A stretch of 64,000 nucleotides of DNA. It comes from Sphingobacterium faecale. Its GTDB lineage: Bacteria; Bacteroidota; Bacteroidia; Sphingobacteriales; Sphingobacteriaceae. The first letter of the stretch is position 1. Every line of letters begins with the position of its first letter. The stretch is from the NCBI RefSeq assembly GCF_016746095.1, contig NZ_JAERTY010000003.1, positions 248,001 to 312,000 of the forward strand, read 5' to 3'. The translations under genes were made by a program, and so were the position numbers. Of the stretch, positions 46,428-55,690 are shown piece after piece. The notes beneath the pieces were generated by a model. The model was given only the letters and a program-made list of their open reading frames with translations. It was not told the DNA's origin and ran no database searches.

Positions 46428-47609
46428 TTAATAGGTAATAATGGCTATAAAAAATGCTATTACGGATAGAACCAGCCCAAACATAAACACGCCATACGCA
46501 TAACGGAGCAGTCTATACTTACGCCCTAGAACTACCCCTTGGGAGTACACATCCTTGGTCATCATTCCGTATAAGAATTCGCTATCTTCCATTGCTTGCT
46601 GCATTCCATCCTGATAGGTATGAAATGGCATTCTAAAGAAATTACCAAAGAACAGAAGATTTACGGTTTTATTTTGGACCTCTTCGTCCTTAAAGTAACC
46701 TGCAGGAATTTTCGGTATAGTTGCTAAAATCGCCAACACCATCGTAATGACAACTGCAGTCATCAAAGTAAAAGTAGGGATAATGAGATGTTGGTTACTA
46801 TCCAGTTTTCGCAGGAGTCCTGCAGCCACCACAGATAGAATAATAGAGTTGACAGTCAACAATATGTTGGCTTTATTATCAGCCATATCACTCAATCGTT
46901 GATTATTGGATGAGGTAATCCGAAACATTGTTTCAATGCCACGTTCAGGTCTAGACTTCTTACCACCTACTTTAATGGCCTTTTGTTGGGATATCTTATC
47001 ACCATTTCCTTTATTATTTTTCTCCAACAGTGTATTCAAATTGTGCTTTTTTATGCTTTCGCGTCGTTCCTGCGCATATTGTGTGTGGTAGTGATGATTT
47101 TCCATAAGCCGAATAGTCTGCCTCCTCCACATTTCCTTGTCTATCGTTTGTCCTGTGACCAATTCCGACTCCTTACGCATGAGTTTATTACGTTCGGCAA
47201 AATTCATCCCTCCTAAATGAAAGAGATCAGCGTCGCAGACAATCTGTTGTAATAACCCCTCAGGTTTCTGGGGCATTCTGGTTGCCAATATACAAGCCAT
47301 GACTTGCTTGCGTGCGTCCTCCTCCACATCATATTTAATCAGAAACTGATCAGCAAACTCTGCACTCCGTTCTTCATGCCCCACTGCACCACCATTCGCA
47401 TAGCCAACGTCGTGAAAATAAGCGGCACAGATAACAATAAAACGGTCTGTAGGCGACAAGAGATAATAATCAGCCATTTCGCGCACCGCTGCCACGACAT
47501 CTAGCACATGAGTCTCATCGTGAAAACAATACGTCATACCTTCTGTAGACTGCCGTATGTTTTCCTTGATAAAAGAAGGTATCTGCGCTATAATATGTTC
47601 ATATTCCAT
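46428..47609 (-). CDS. HD phosphohydrolase fused to a Pycsar-type (PycTM) membrane domain
   Basis: The product is 393 residues from the ATG at 47609 (MEYEHIIAQI); the frame is open to 47675, but that would place a hydrophobic stretch before the HD domain. Residues 1-190 are an HD domain: His34, His66-Asp67 in YFHDVGYANGG, and Asp126/Asp128 in VCDADLF. Residues about 225-393 carry RLSDMADNKANILLTVNSII and three or more membrane helices, the pattern of the PycTM effector of Pycsar defence. It is the first gene of the operon. The HD part may cleave cyclic nucleotides; no cyclase gene is next to it, so a classical Pycsar pair is absent. Confidence 0.83.
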   Translation of the reverse strand: MEYEHIIAQIPSFIKENIRQSTEGMTYCFHDETHVLDVVAAVREMADYYLLSPTDRFIVICAAYFHDVGYANGGAVGHEERSAEFADQFLIKYDVEEDARKQVMACILATRMPQKPEGLLQQIVCDADLFHLGGMNFAERNKLMRKESELVTGQTIDKEMWRRQTIRLMENHHYHTQYAQERRESIKKHNLNTLLEKNNKGNGDKISQQKAIKVGGKKSRPERGIETMFRITSSNNQRLSDMADNKANILLTVNSIILSVVAAGLLRKLDSNQHLIIPTFTLMTAVVITMVLAILATIPKIPAGYFKDEEVQNKTVNLLFFGNFFRMPFHTYQDGMQQAMEDSEFLYGMMTKDVYSQGVVLGRKYRLLRYAYGVFMFGLVLSVIAFFIAIITY

Positions 47610-47697
47610 AAGTATCTGTGTTAAGCATATTATACATATCTGATATAAAATAAGCACAAAAAGTCCAAAGAACAAAAAATACTATGCAGTTTGAACA

Positions 47698-47727
47698 ATT
47701 GTTTCAAACAGGTGTATATACGTTTCA
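47698..47727. promoter_or_regulatory. Candidate LytTR operator between HD-PycTM and LytS genes
   Basis: ATTGTTTCA (47698-47706), 12 bases, then TACGTTTCA (47719-47727) form a direct repeat with the spacing used by LytTR regulators. The right half and the next three bases (TACGTTTCAGTA) recur before the RND operon at 49781. TACGTTT also resembles a Bacteroidota -7 box, with TTG about 20 bases upstream, so this could partly be a promoter. It sits in the 245-bp gap between divergent operons. Confidence 0.5.
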
Positions 47728-47854
47728 GTAGGAATTATTCTCGTCTTGGCCGATAACAATGGGTAAGCCCCGTATTATTGCTTACTTTTAAAGTGGTTTA
47801 TATACTGGTTTTTACACATTTTTGTAGATGAAAGATTAAAAGGCAACAACGACA

Positions 47855-48967
47855 TTGAAGGAAAAATTTAAAGTAATCAATCGCACAGCTTCACAGAAGG
47901 ATGCTTTTTTTACCGATATGGGCAAACGGATTCTCATTGCTACATCGGCATTCTTCTTATACAATATTGTGTCCTATATTGTGGATCCTTTATCTTATTT
48001 CTGGCAAAACTATTTTCAACACGGATGGCGCTATATTCTAGCCGATTGTATTATCTCTTTTTTATTTTGTTTTGCGGTTTCAGAAGCAAGTATATTAATT
48101 GGCAGAAAACTAGATAACTTCATCTCCTGGAAAGATAGTCCGATAAAACGATTATTGCTTGAATCTACTACTACCCTAGCTACAGTACTTATCCTCCTCT
48201 ATATACAGACTTTTATCTTTATCACTTTTTTTGAAGATGGAAACGGGAAGGCAACCCCACCTACCGTACAGGATACGGTAGAATCTATCCGATGGCTTGT
48301 TGTCAGTCTAATTATCTCTTTTGCTATAATGGCCATTAATACTGGTGACTATCTCATAGCCAGTTGGAAAAATGCGGCCTTAAATGCTTTAGAATTAAAT
48401 CAGCTTGCTGTAGAGGCCGAACTACAATCGCTAAAACTACAACTGGACCCTCACTTTGTTTTTAACAACCTCAGCGTACTGTCAGAGCTTATTCTGACAA
48501 ATCAACAATTGGGGCATGAATATGCTGAAAACTTCACCAAGCTATACCGATATCTCCTTATACATTCCAAAAAAGATCTTGTCCAGCTGGAAGATGAAAT
48601 CAAATTTTTAAACGCTTACATTTTTCTACTAGAACAACGCATCGGGAGTGGCGTACGTTTTGAAATTGAGATTGACGAAGCTTATTACGGACTTTCACTC
48701 CCCCCTATGACCTTGCAAATGTTGGTTGAGAACGCGCTTAAACATAACAAGACCCTCCGAACGGATCCTTTATTGATCCGTATAGGATCAGACGACAAGG
48801 AATGTATCGTCGTCGAGAATAGCCGACGTCCTCTGGAGCATACAACGTTATCCTCTGGTATTGGTATCTCTAATATCATCCGACGTTACCGCCTTCTAGG
48901 AAGCCTAGTTCCATCTATAGACACAAGCGAACAAACTTTTAGTGTAACCATTCCCCTATTAAAGTAG
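47855..48967 (+). CDS. LytS/YpdA-type sensor histidine kinase
   Basis: The 370-residue product has four membrane helices (residues about 25-165), then the His_kinase domain with His200 in LKLQLDPHFVFNNLSVLSEL, and HATPase (MTLQMLVENALKHNK, GIGISNIIRRYRLLG). The first codon at 47855 is TTG; the next ATG is at codon 22, so the true start may be at 47918. A three-codon ORF (ATG AAA GAT then stop) lies just upstream in the same frame. It precedes its LytTR partner by 5 bp. The signal is unknown. Confidence 0.9.
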   Translation: MKEKFKVINRTASQKDAFFTDMGKRILIATSAFFLYNIVSYIVDPLSYFWQNYFQHGWRYILADCIISFLFCFAVSEASILIGRKLDNFISWKDSPIKRLLLESTTTLATVLILLYIQTFIFITFFEDGNGKATPPTVQDTVESIRWLVVSLIISFAIMAINTGDYLIASWKNAALNALELNQLAVEAELQSLKLQLDPHFVFNNLSVLSELILTNQQLGHEYAENFTKLYRYLLIHSKKDLVQLEDEIKFLNAYIFLLEQRIGSGVRFEIEIDEAYYGLSLPPMTLQMLVENALKHNKTLRTDPLLIRIGSDDKECIVVENSRRPLEHTTLSSGIGISNIIRRYRLLGSLVPSIDTSEQTFSVTIPLLK

Positions 48968-48972
48968 CCTAT

Positions 48973-49722
48973 ATGAATGTATTAATAATTGAAGACGAAC
49001 AGCCAAATGCCGAAAGGCTAAAAAGACTGATCCTGGAGATCCGCCCTCAGGCTGTGATCCTAGATGTTCTGGAAAGTATTGCAGAAAGCGTAGATTGGCT
49101 ATCCAACAACCCTTTTCCAGATGTCATCATGATGGACATACAGCTCTCTGATGGCGTGAGCTTTGAAATCTTTAATCAAATCAAACTAGAAGTTCCAATT
49201 GTCTTCGTTACCGCCTATGACGAATATGCCATTAAAGCGTTTAAACAATACAGTGTTGACTACCTCTTAAAACCTGTAGACAGGGATGAATTAGTTGCAG
49301 CCTTTGAAAAACTAGATTATATCACGCAGATTTCCGATCGACAATCTTTCGAAAAGCTTTTGACAGCTTTCCAGCCCAAAGAATATAGGAACCGTTTTCT
49401 GATACCTTTTCGAGATGAATTCAAAACCATACTCGTCTCCGACATTCATTATTTTTCTTCTGAAATGCGGATTACCAAAGCTTACCTTATCGATGGCAGT
49501 GAGATCATTATTCCACAGACGCTAGATGAGTTGGAGAAACAATTAGACCCTCGTTTATTTTTCAGAGCAAATCGGCAGTTTATTGTACACATAGATTCTA
49601 TTTCCCGAGTGTTCAATTATTTCAATTCCAAACTAAAAGTCATACTAAAAAACAATTCCTCGATCGAGATCATCGTGAGCAGAGATAAAGCACCTCTTCT
49701 AAAAAGTTGGCTTGGCTATTAA
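48973..49722 (+). CDS. LytTR-type response regulator
   Basis: The 249-residue product has a receiver (LIIEDEQPNAERLKRLI, phospho-acceptor Asp55 in IMMDIQLSDG, IVFVTAYDEYAIKAFKQYSV, YLLKPVDRDEL) and a C-terminal LytTR DNA-binding domain (RFLIPFRDEFKTILVSDIHY, FRANRQFIVHIDSISRV). It pairs with the LytS kinase and probably controls the RND pump just downstream, whose promoter has a matching repeat. Confidence 0.95.
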   Translation: MNVLIIEDEQPNAERLKRLILEIRPQAVILDVLESIAESVDWLSNNPFPDVIMMDIQLSDGVSFEIFNQIKLEVPIVFVTAYDEYAIKAFKQYSVDYLLKPVDRDELVAAFEKLDYITQISDRQSFEKLLTAFQPKEYRNRFLIPFRDEFKTILVSDIHYFSSEMRITKAYLIDGSEIIIPQTLDELEKQLDPRLFFRANRQFIVHIDSISRVFNYFNSKLKVILKNNSSIEIIVSRDKAPLLKSWLGY

Positions 49723-49759
49723 AAACACCTTTTAGGCTAATCAATACATCAGTAATTCC

Positions 49760-49789
49760 GTCAATTCAGTCGTTAATATCTACGTTTCA
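49760..49789. promoter_or_regulatory. Candidate LytTR operator before the RND operon
   Basis: GTCAATTCA (49760-49768), 12 bases, then TACGTTTCA (49781-49789) repeat the arrangement at 47698-47727, and the match extends to TACGTTTCAGTA. A further TACGTTTAT lies near 49832 and fits the published LytTR half-site form. The pair is 73 bp upstream of the adaptor start codon. Confidence 0.5.
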
Positions 49790-49861
49790 GTAAGATTATA
49801 AATATAATACATCAAAGGTCTACGTTTATTTGCATCCTTAAAATACAAAGAAGTAGAATCT

Positions 49862-50995
49862 ATGATGACAATGAATCACGTAAAAATCGCTTTAGTCTAT
49901 ACATCGGCAATTGCCTTGTTCCTGACCTCTTGTGGACCATCTACATCAGAGCACCATGGAGCGGAACAGCCTGCTGTAGAAACGGATTTTATCCGCCTTG
50001 AAGTTGAAGATGTAGACACACATAAAGAATATCCCGGTGCTATAGAAGGTATTGTGAATATAGAAATCAAACCTCAGGTCACAGGCTATCTTTCGGAAGT
50101 ACTGGTGCGGGAAGGAGATTTTGTGCAGAAAGGACAGACACTATTCCGTATCAGTCCGGAGGTATATACAGAGCAGGTCAAGAATGGACAGGCGGCAGTT
50201 AAAGCTGCAATAGCAGCTCAAGAAACGGCCCGCTTAGAGATCGAGAAACTAAGACCTTTGGTGGATGGCAAAGTAGTAACAGAGATACAGCTAAAAACGG
50301 CGATGGCTACTTATGAGTCTGCCGTTGCTCAGGTCGAACAAGCTAAAGCCAGTCTCGGATCTTCAAAAATAAACGTAGACTTTACAGTAGTAAAAGCCCC
50401 AGTAAGCGGCTACATCGGACGCATTCCTAATCGTAAAGGTGCCCTTGTGTCTCCTGCAGATCCTATTGCACTAACGACACTTTCGGATATCAGTTCGGTA
50501 CAGGTTTATTTTTCATTGAGCGAAGCCGATTACCTCAGTTATCAAAAGTCAAACCTGCTATCCCAAAGCGGAAAACAGGTCACATTAATTCTTGCGGACG
50601 GGTCGGCTTATGACCAACAAGGAACCTTGGAAAGCGCCAGTGGAAATATTGATAAAGCAACTGGAAGTATCACGATGAAGGCTGTCTTTAGCAATCCGCA
50701 CAAGCTGTTGCGCTCAGGGGGAGCAGCCAAGGTGATGCTCAACCGTACAGTTAACAATATTATCCAGCTTCCGAAATTGAGCGTTAAAGATATTCAGGAC
50801 AAGTTTTTTGTATTCAGGCTATCGGATAGCAGTACCGTAAGCATGGTTCCCATCGAAATTGAAGGTGGAACAAAAGACCTCTATTTTGTCAAGGCTGGTG
50901 TACAGCAGGGCGACAAAATAGCCATTAACAGAATCGATATGTTACAAGACGGCTTAAAAGTAGCCGCTAAGGACACGACACTATCGATTCAGTAA
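49862..50995 (+). CDS. RND efflux periplasmic adaptor (membrane fusion protein)
   Basis: The 377-residue product has a lipobox (ALFLTSC), a lipoyl-like half (EIKPQVTGYLSEVLVREGDF, VQKGQTLFRISPE), a helical hairpin (VKAAIAAQETARLEIEKLRP), and the second lipoyl half (VKAPVSGYIGRIPNRKGALV). This is the AcrA/MexA family. It links the inner-membrane pump to the outer-membrane channel. It is 20 bp before the permease gene. Confidence 0.96.
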   Translation: MMTMNHVKIALVYTSAIALFLTSCGPSTSEHHGAEQPAVETDFIRLEVEDVDTHKEYPGAIEGIVNIEIKPQVTGYLSEVLVREGDFVQKGQTLFRISPEVYTEQVKNGQAAVKAAIAAQETARLEIEKLRPLVDGKVVTEIQLKTAMATYESAVAQVEQAKASLGSSKINVDFTVVKAPVSGYIGRIPNRKGALVSPADPIALTTLSDISSVQVYFSLSEADYLSYQKSNLLSQSGKQVTLILADGSAYDQQGTLESASGNIDKATGSITMKAVFSNPHKLLRSGGAAKVMLNRTVNNIIQLPKLSVKDIQDKFFVFRLSDSSTVSMVPIEIEGGTKDLYFVKAGVQQGDKIAINRIDMLQDGLKVAAKDTTLSIQ

Positions 50996-51015
50996 GCAAA
51001 GCTAATACAAGTATC

Positions 51016-54000
51016 ATGTTAAAGAAATTTATAGACCGTCCGGTACTTGCGACGGTAATCTCCATAATCATTGTAATACTGGGTGTACTGGGTCTTAGCC
51101 GACTGGCTATCACCCGATTCCCAGACATTGCTCCTCCTACCGTATCCGTTTGGGGTTCATTCCCTGGTGGTAATAGTGAAACGGTAATCCGTTCGGTCGT
51201 CACACCGCTTGAGGAACAGATCAATGGTGTAGAGGATATGGAATACATGCGGTCCACAGCCAGCAATGACGGCTCCTTTTCGATCACTATTGTATTCAAA
51301 CAAGGGGTAAATCCTGACCAAGCGGCTGTCAACGTGCAGAACCGCGTACAACAGGCTACACCGATCCTACCTCAGGAGGTTGTACGCATGGGACTCACCA
51401 CATCCAAACAACAAAACAGTATGGTTTTGCTGTTCAACCTGTATACGGAAGATAACTCACGCTATGATGAGACTTTCTTACAGAACTATGCCAATATCAA
51501 CCTGCTGCCACAGATAAAGAGGGTAAAAGGCGTTGGAAAGGCAGAGGTATACGGTATGAAAGACTACTTGATGCGTATCTGGCTGGATCCACAAAAAATG
51601 GCGTCCCATGGGCTTCAGCCTTCGGATATATCGGCAGCAATTGCAGACCAAAGCTTGGAAGCCGCACCAGGAAAACTGGGCGTAGAATCAAATGCCGCGT
51701 TGGAATATGTCATTCGCTATAAAGGAAAGAAAAATCTTCCTGAGCAATATGAAGATATCATTGTCAAAAATGAGGAGTCGAATCTAGTACGTCTTCGCGA
51801 TGTAGCCCGGATCGAATTTGGCTCGATATCCTATAGTGGAGACAACACGACCAATGGCAAAAATGCGGTATCCGTAGCTATCATGCAGGCTACAGGTTCT
51901 AATGCCAATGAGATTGAGATAGGTATCAACAAAGAAGTTGAAAAATTGTCTAAATCTTTTCCTCCTGGCGTTAAATACTCTAAGGTAATCAGTTCGAAAG
52001 AACGCCTTGATGAGGCTACCAGTCAGGTTAAAGCGACTTTAATAGAAGCCTTTATACTGGTATTTATCATTGTATTTTTGTTTTTACAAGACTTGCGGTC
52101 GACTATCATTCCCGCTATAGCTGTTCCGGTAGCGATTATAGGGACTTTCTTTTTCCTATTGGTATTTGGCTTTACAATCAATGTGCTGACCCTATTCGCT
52201 CTTGTACTTGCTATCGGAATTGTGGTCGATGACGCTATCGTCGTCGTAGAGGCTGTGCATGGCAAAATGGAAGGCACCAATCTCAGCCCTAGAGAGGCTA
52301 CTTATGGCGCTATGGGTGAGATCACCGGAGCTGTAATCTCCATCACCTTAGTGATGTCTGCAGTATTTGTACCGATTGGTTTTATGTCTGGTTCGGCAGG
52401 TCTCTTCTATAAGCAATTTGCGTATACACTAGCTATCGCTATTATTATATCGGCGGTCAATGCCCTTACGCTTACTCCTGCCCTATGTGCATTGTTCTTG
52501 AAAAATGATCATGCAGAAGGACATGACAATAGGAAGAAAGGTTTTGTGAAACGGTTCACAACAGCATTCAACGCTGGATTTGAGAACCTAACCGGAAAGT
52601 ATGTATCGGGTATCCAACTTCTATTCCGAAAGAAATGGCTTGCGGGTGGAATGATTATAGGGACGATCGGACTAGCGGGATTTCTCATGATGAGTACCCC
52701 AAAGAGTTTTGTACCTATGGAAGATGATGGTTTACTGATGTATGTCCTTAACATGCCTCCAGGAACGGGGTTAAGTAAAACAACCGAAGTGGCAGAGAAA
52801 ATCAATGAAATGCTGAAAAGCAACGAAGCTATACAAGAAAACACATCCATCACTGGCTTCAATCTACTAAGTGGTAGTGCCGGATCAGGATATGGTATGG
52901 GATTCGTCAAACTCAAGCCTCAAAAGGAACGTGGCGCGGTTAAGGATATCAATGTCATCACAGAAGCGATCTCTCAACAATTGACAACGGTAAAGGAAGG
53001 TACTATTCTTACTTTTAGAATGCCTCCAGTAGAGGGATATGGTATTACAAATGACGCCGAGATTGCCTTACAAGACAGAGTAGGCCGTAGTCCACAGGTT
53101 CTAAAAGCTAAAGCTGATGAATTAATTGGGGAATTGATGGCTACACCCGGTGTCGCTTACGCCTATACCATGTTTCGTACAGACTATCCACAATTGGAAC
53201 TGGAAGTCGATGAAGACAAGGCAAAACAAATGCAAGTAAGTGTTGCTGGGTTATTAAACACGATCCAGACTTATTTTTCAGGTGATCAATCGGCAGATTT
53301 TTCCCGCTTTGGAAAATTCTATCGGGTCAGCATAAAGTCTGATGGCGTATTCCGTATGGATGAACAAGCTTTCAACAATGTATTTGTAAGAAGTCAAACG
53401 GGAGAAATGGTACCTGTCAATACATTGGTAACATTAAACAAGGTTTATGGTCCAGAAGCAGTCAATAGGTACAATCTCTACAATGCACTGACGATTAATG
53501 TATCTCCACAACCTGGGATCAGTAATGGAGAGCTTATGAGTCGTATAGAGCCGATACTTGACCGCTTACCTTCGGACTATAGCTATGAATGGACAGGGCT
53601 TAGTCTCGAAGAAAAGTCAGCAGGTAATCAAACGATTATCATACTTAGTTTATGTATATTCTTTGTTTATCTGATTCTTTCAGCACAGTATGAAAGTTAC
53701 CTTCTTCCACTTTCTGTCATTTTATCGATTCCTACTGGAGTGATCGGTGCTTTCCTTGGAATACAGGCTATCGGTCTAGACAATAACATCTTTGTTCAGG
53801 TAAGTTTGATCATGCTGGTCGGACTACTTGCCAAGAACGCGATTCTAATTGTCGAATATGCGGTACAACGTAGAAAAACAGGATTATCGATTATAGAATC
53901 AGCTATCGCTGGGGCACAGTCGCGCCTACGTCCTATCGTGATGACGTCTCTCGCCTTTATAGCAGGTATGATTCCATTGATGGCTTCATCCGGAGGAATG

Positions 54001-54162
54001 GCAGTTGGAAATATTTCGATCAGTATCAGCGCGGCTTTAGGCATGCTGAGCGGTGTGATACTTGGGGTATTTATTATCCCCGTTCTATATGCATTGTTCC
54101 AATTTTTACAAGAGAAGGCATCTGGGAAAAAAGAACAGCATGAGATAAATACTAAATCATAA
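51016..54162 (+). CDS. RND multidrug efflux permease (HAE1 family)
   Basis: The 1048-residue product starts MLKKFIDRPVLATVISIIIV, the usual AcrB-type first helix, and has the typical PLEEQINGVEDMEYM porter sequence, the TM4 relay motif ALVLAIGIVVDDAIVVVEAV (Asp-Asp), and SIAG-like end region (GMLSGVILGVFIIPVLYALF). It exports drugs or other amphiphiles by proton antiport with the adaptor and TolC-type channel. It is 20 bp after the adaptor and 14 bp before the channel gene. Confidence 0.97.
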   Translation: MLKKFIDRPVLATVISIIIVILGVLGLSRLAITRFPDIAPPTVSVWGSFPGGNSETVIRSVVTPLEEQINGVEDMEYMRSTASNDGSFSITIVFKQGVNPDQAAVNVQNRVQQATPILPQEVVRMGLTTSKQQNSMVLLFNLYTEDNSRYDETFLQNYANINLLPQIKRVKGVGKAEVYGMKDYLMRIWLDPQKMASHGLQPSDISAAIADQSLEAAPGKLGVESNAALEYVIRYKGKKNLPEQYEDIIVKNEESNLVRLRDVARIEFGSISYSGDNTTNGKNAVSVAIMQATGSNANEIEIGINKEVEKLSKSFPPGVKYSKVISSKERLDEATSQVKATLIEAFILVFIIVFLFLQDLRSTIIPAIAVPVAIIGTFFFLLVFGFTINVLTLFALVLAIGIVVDDAIVVVEAVHGKMEGTNLSPREATYGAMGEITGAVISITLVMSAVFVPIGFMSGSAGLFYKQFAYTLAIAIIISAVNALTLTPALCALFLKNDHAEGHDNRKKGFVKRFTTAFNAGFENLTGKYVSGIQLLFRKKWLAGGMIIGTIGLAGFLMMSTPKSFVPMEDDGLLMYVLNMPPGTGLSKTTEVAEKINEMLKSNEAIQENTSITGFNLLSGSAGSGYGMGFVKLKPQKERGAVKDINVITEAISQQLTTVKEGTILTFRMPPVEGYGITNDAEIALQDRVGRSPQVLKAKADELIGELMATPGVAYAYTMFRTDYPQLELEVDEDKAKQMQVSVAGLLNTIQTYFSGDQSADFSRFGKFYRVSIKSDGVFRMDEQAFNNVFVRSQTGEMVPVNTLVTLNKVYGPEAVNRYNLYNALTINVSPQPGISNGELMSRIEPILDRLPSDYSYEWTGLSLEEKSAGNQTIIILSLCIFFVYLILSAQYESYLLPLSVILSIPTGVIGAFLGIQAIGLDNNIFVQVSLIMLVGLLAKNAILIVEYAVQRRKTGLSIIESAIAGAQSRLRPIVMTSLAFIAGMIPLMASSGGMAVGNISISISAALGMLSGVILGVFIIPVLYALFQFLQEKASGKKEQHEINTKS

Positions 54163-54176
54163 TACAAAGGAACACC

Positions 54177-55577
54177 ATGAAAATATTATATAGCGCAATC
54201 GCAACCATTCTGTTTGTGAGTTCCTGCTCGGTAACGCAGCAATACAAACGCCCTGAGCTCGATTTGCCCGAGAACTATCGCGCAGACTTAACGCTGACGG
54301 CGGATAGCATACAACTACCTTGGAAATTATTTTTCCAGGACCCGTTGTTGATTACCTTAATCGACAAGGCGCTCGAGAACAATCATGACTTGCAGATGGC
54401 TCTAAAAAGCATAGATCAACTTGATTTACTGATGAAGCAGGCTAAACTGGCCTTGCTCCCTACTGCTGCTTTTAATGCTAATGGTAGTAGAGGTTGGTCA
54501 TCGAACAATAGTCTAAATGGAGCTATGAGCAGTCAGTTTACAAACAGCAAATACATAGACGACTATAACGCTGGAATAACAGTTTCTTGGGAGGCAGATA
54601 TCTGGGGCAAATCCCAACTGTATAAGGAACAGGCTAGAGCTTCTTACTTCGGTCAAAAGGAAAATTATGCTGCATTACGTACCCGTATCATTGCTCAGGT
54701 AGCTCAAGCCTACTACCGCCTGATAGCGCTGGACGAACAATTGAAAATAGCACAGGAAAACGTAAAACTAAGTGAGGAGCTACTACGTATCACACATCTG
54801 CAATATCAGTCAGGTCAGGTCAACTCGCTCGCTATTGAACAATCGGAAGCACAGAAGAAAACCGCAGAACTGATTGTACCACTTTCAATACAATCAATTA
54901 ACGTTCAAGAAAATGCTTTATTGATTCTATGTCGTATGTATCCCGACCGTGTACAACGAGGAGTGCAATTGGTTAACCTCCTCCCTCAGGGACTCTTCAA
55001 TACGGGTGTACCGGCACATCTGTTGAGTCGACGCCCAGACCTAAAGGCTGCAGAATATGACGTCATAGCACTTAATGCCAAAACCGGACTTGCGAAAACG
55101 GCAATGTATCCTTCATTAAGTCTTTCGGCTCAAGCTGGATTAAACTCTTTCTTATTTAAAAACTGGTTCGATTTACCGGGGTCAATTACAAAAAATCTTG
55201 CGGCAAATCTAACACAGCCTATCTTCCAAAAGAAAGAATTGCAAACAGCCTATCAAACAGCCGTATTGGAGCAGGAGAAAGCTGCTATACAATTTCAAAA
55301 GACGACCCTGCTAGCGGTAGCTGAGGTATCTGACGGTCTAGCCAACTATAAAGGAAGTTCAGATAGGTTAGCTTTGACATTGGAAAGAGGTTTAGCTTTG
55401 GATAAAGCTACAAATGATGCCCTGCTGTTGTATAAAAGCGGTATGGCAACCTATCTCGAAGTCATAAGTGCGCAGAATGCTAAACTGCAGAATGATCTGG
55501 AGCGCAATAACCTTGAACAGGAAAAACTAAATAGTATAATTGACCTGTACCGTTCGTTGGGCGGTGGAGTTGACTAA
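54177..55577 (+). CDS. TolC/OprM-type outer-membrane efflux lipoprotein
   Basis: The 466-residue product has a lipobox (LFVSSC), the start motif YKRPELDLPENYR, WKLFFQDPLLITLIDKALEN, and two OEP repeats with VSWEADIWGKSQLYKEQARA and VPAHLLSRRPDLKAAEYDVI. This is the NodT/OprM subfamily. It completes the tripartite pump. A possible hairpin lies downstream at 55631-55673. Confidence 0.96.
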   Translation: MKILYSAIATILFVSSCSVTQQYKRPELDLPENYRADLTLTADSIQLPWKLFFQDPLLITLIDKALENNHDLQMALKSIDQLDLLMKQAKLALLPTAAFNANGSRGWSSNNSLNGAMSSQFTNSKYIDDYNAGITVSWEADIWGKSQLYKEQARASYFGQKENYAALRTRIIAQVAQAYYRLIALDEQLKIAQENVKLSEELLRITHLQYQSGQVNSLAIEQSEAQKKTAELIVPLSIQSINVQENALLILCRMYPDRVQRGVQLVNLLPQGLFNTGVPAHLLSRRPDLKAAEYDVIALNAKTGLAKTAMYPSLSLSAQAGLNSFLFKNWFDLPGSITKNLAANLTQPIFQKKELQTAYQTAVLEQEKAAIQFQKTTLLAVAEVSDGLANYKGSSDRLALTLERGLALDKATNDALLLYKSGMATYLEVISAQNAKLQNDLERNNLEQEKLNSIIDLYRSLGGGVD

Positions 55578-55630
55578 TGACTTTGAAATGTCAGACCAAT
55601 AATAGTAATTTAAATTATGTTTTTCTCCGT

Positions 55631-55673
55631 AAAACAGTCCTCAGAAGGCATCTAACTTTTTGTGGACTGTTTT
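55631..55673. terminator. Inverted repeat between convergent genes
   Basis: AAAACAGTCC (55631-55640) and GGACTGTTTT (55664-55673) are perfect 10-base arms with a 23-base spacer, between the channel gene (plus) and the small DMT gene (minus). The long spacer is unusual for a terminator. Confidence 0.45.
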
Positions 55674-55690
55674 GAGGGTAAAATAATGGA

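Noticed and set aside
46428..47609. Canonical Pycsar defence pair
   Set aside because: No adjacent cyclase gene; the PycTM-like domain is fused to an HD domain.
47828..47839. Three-codon leader peptide before lytS
   Set aside because: ATG AAA GAT followed by TAA is too short to support as a gene.
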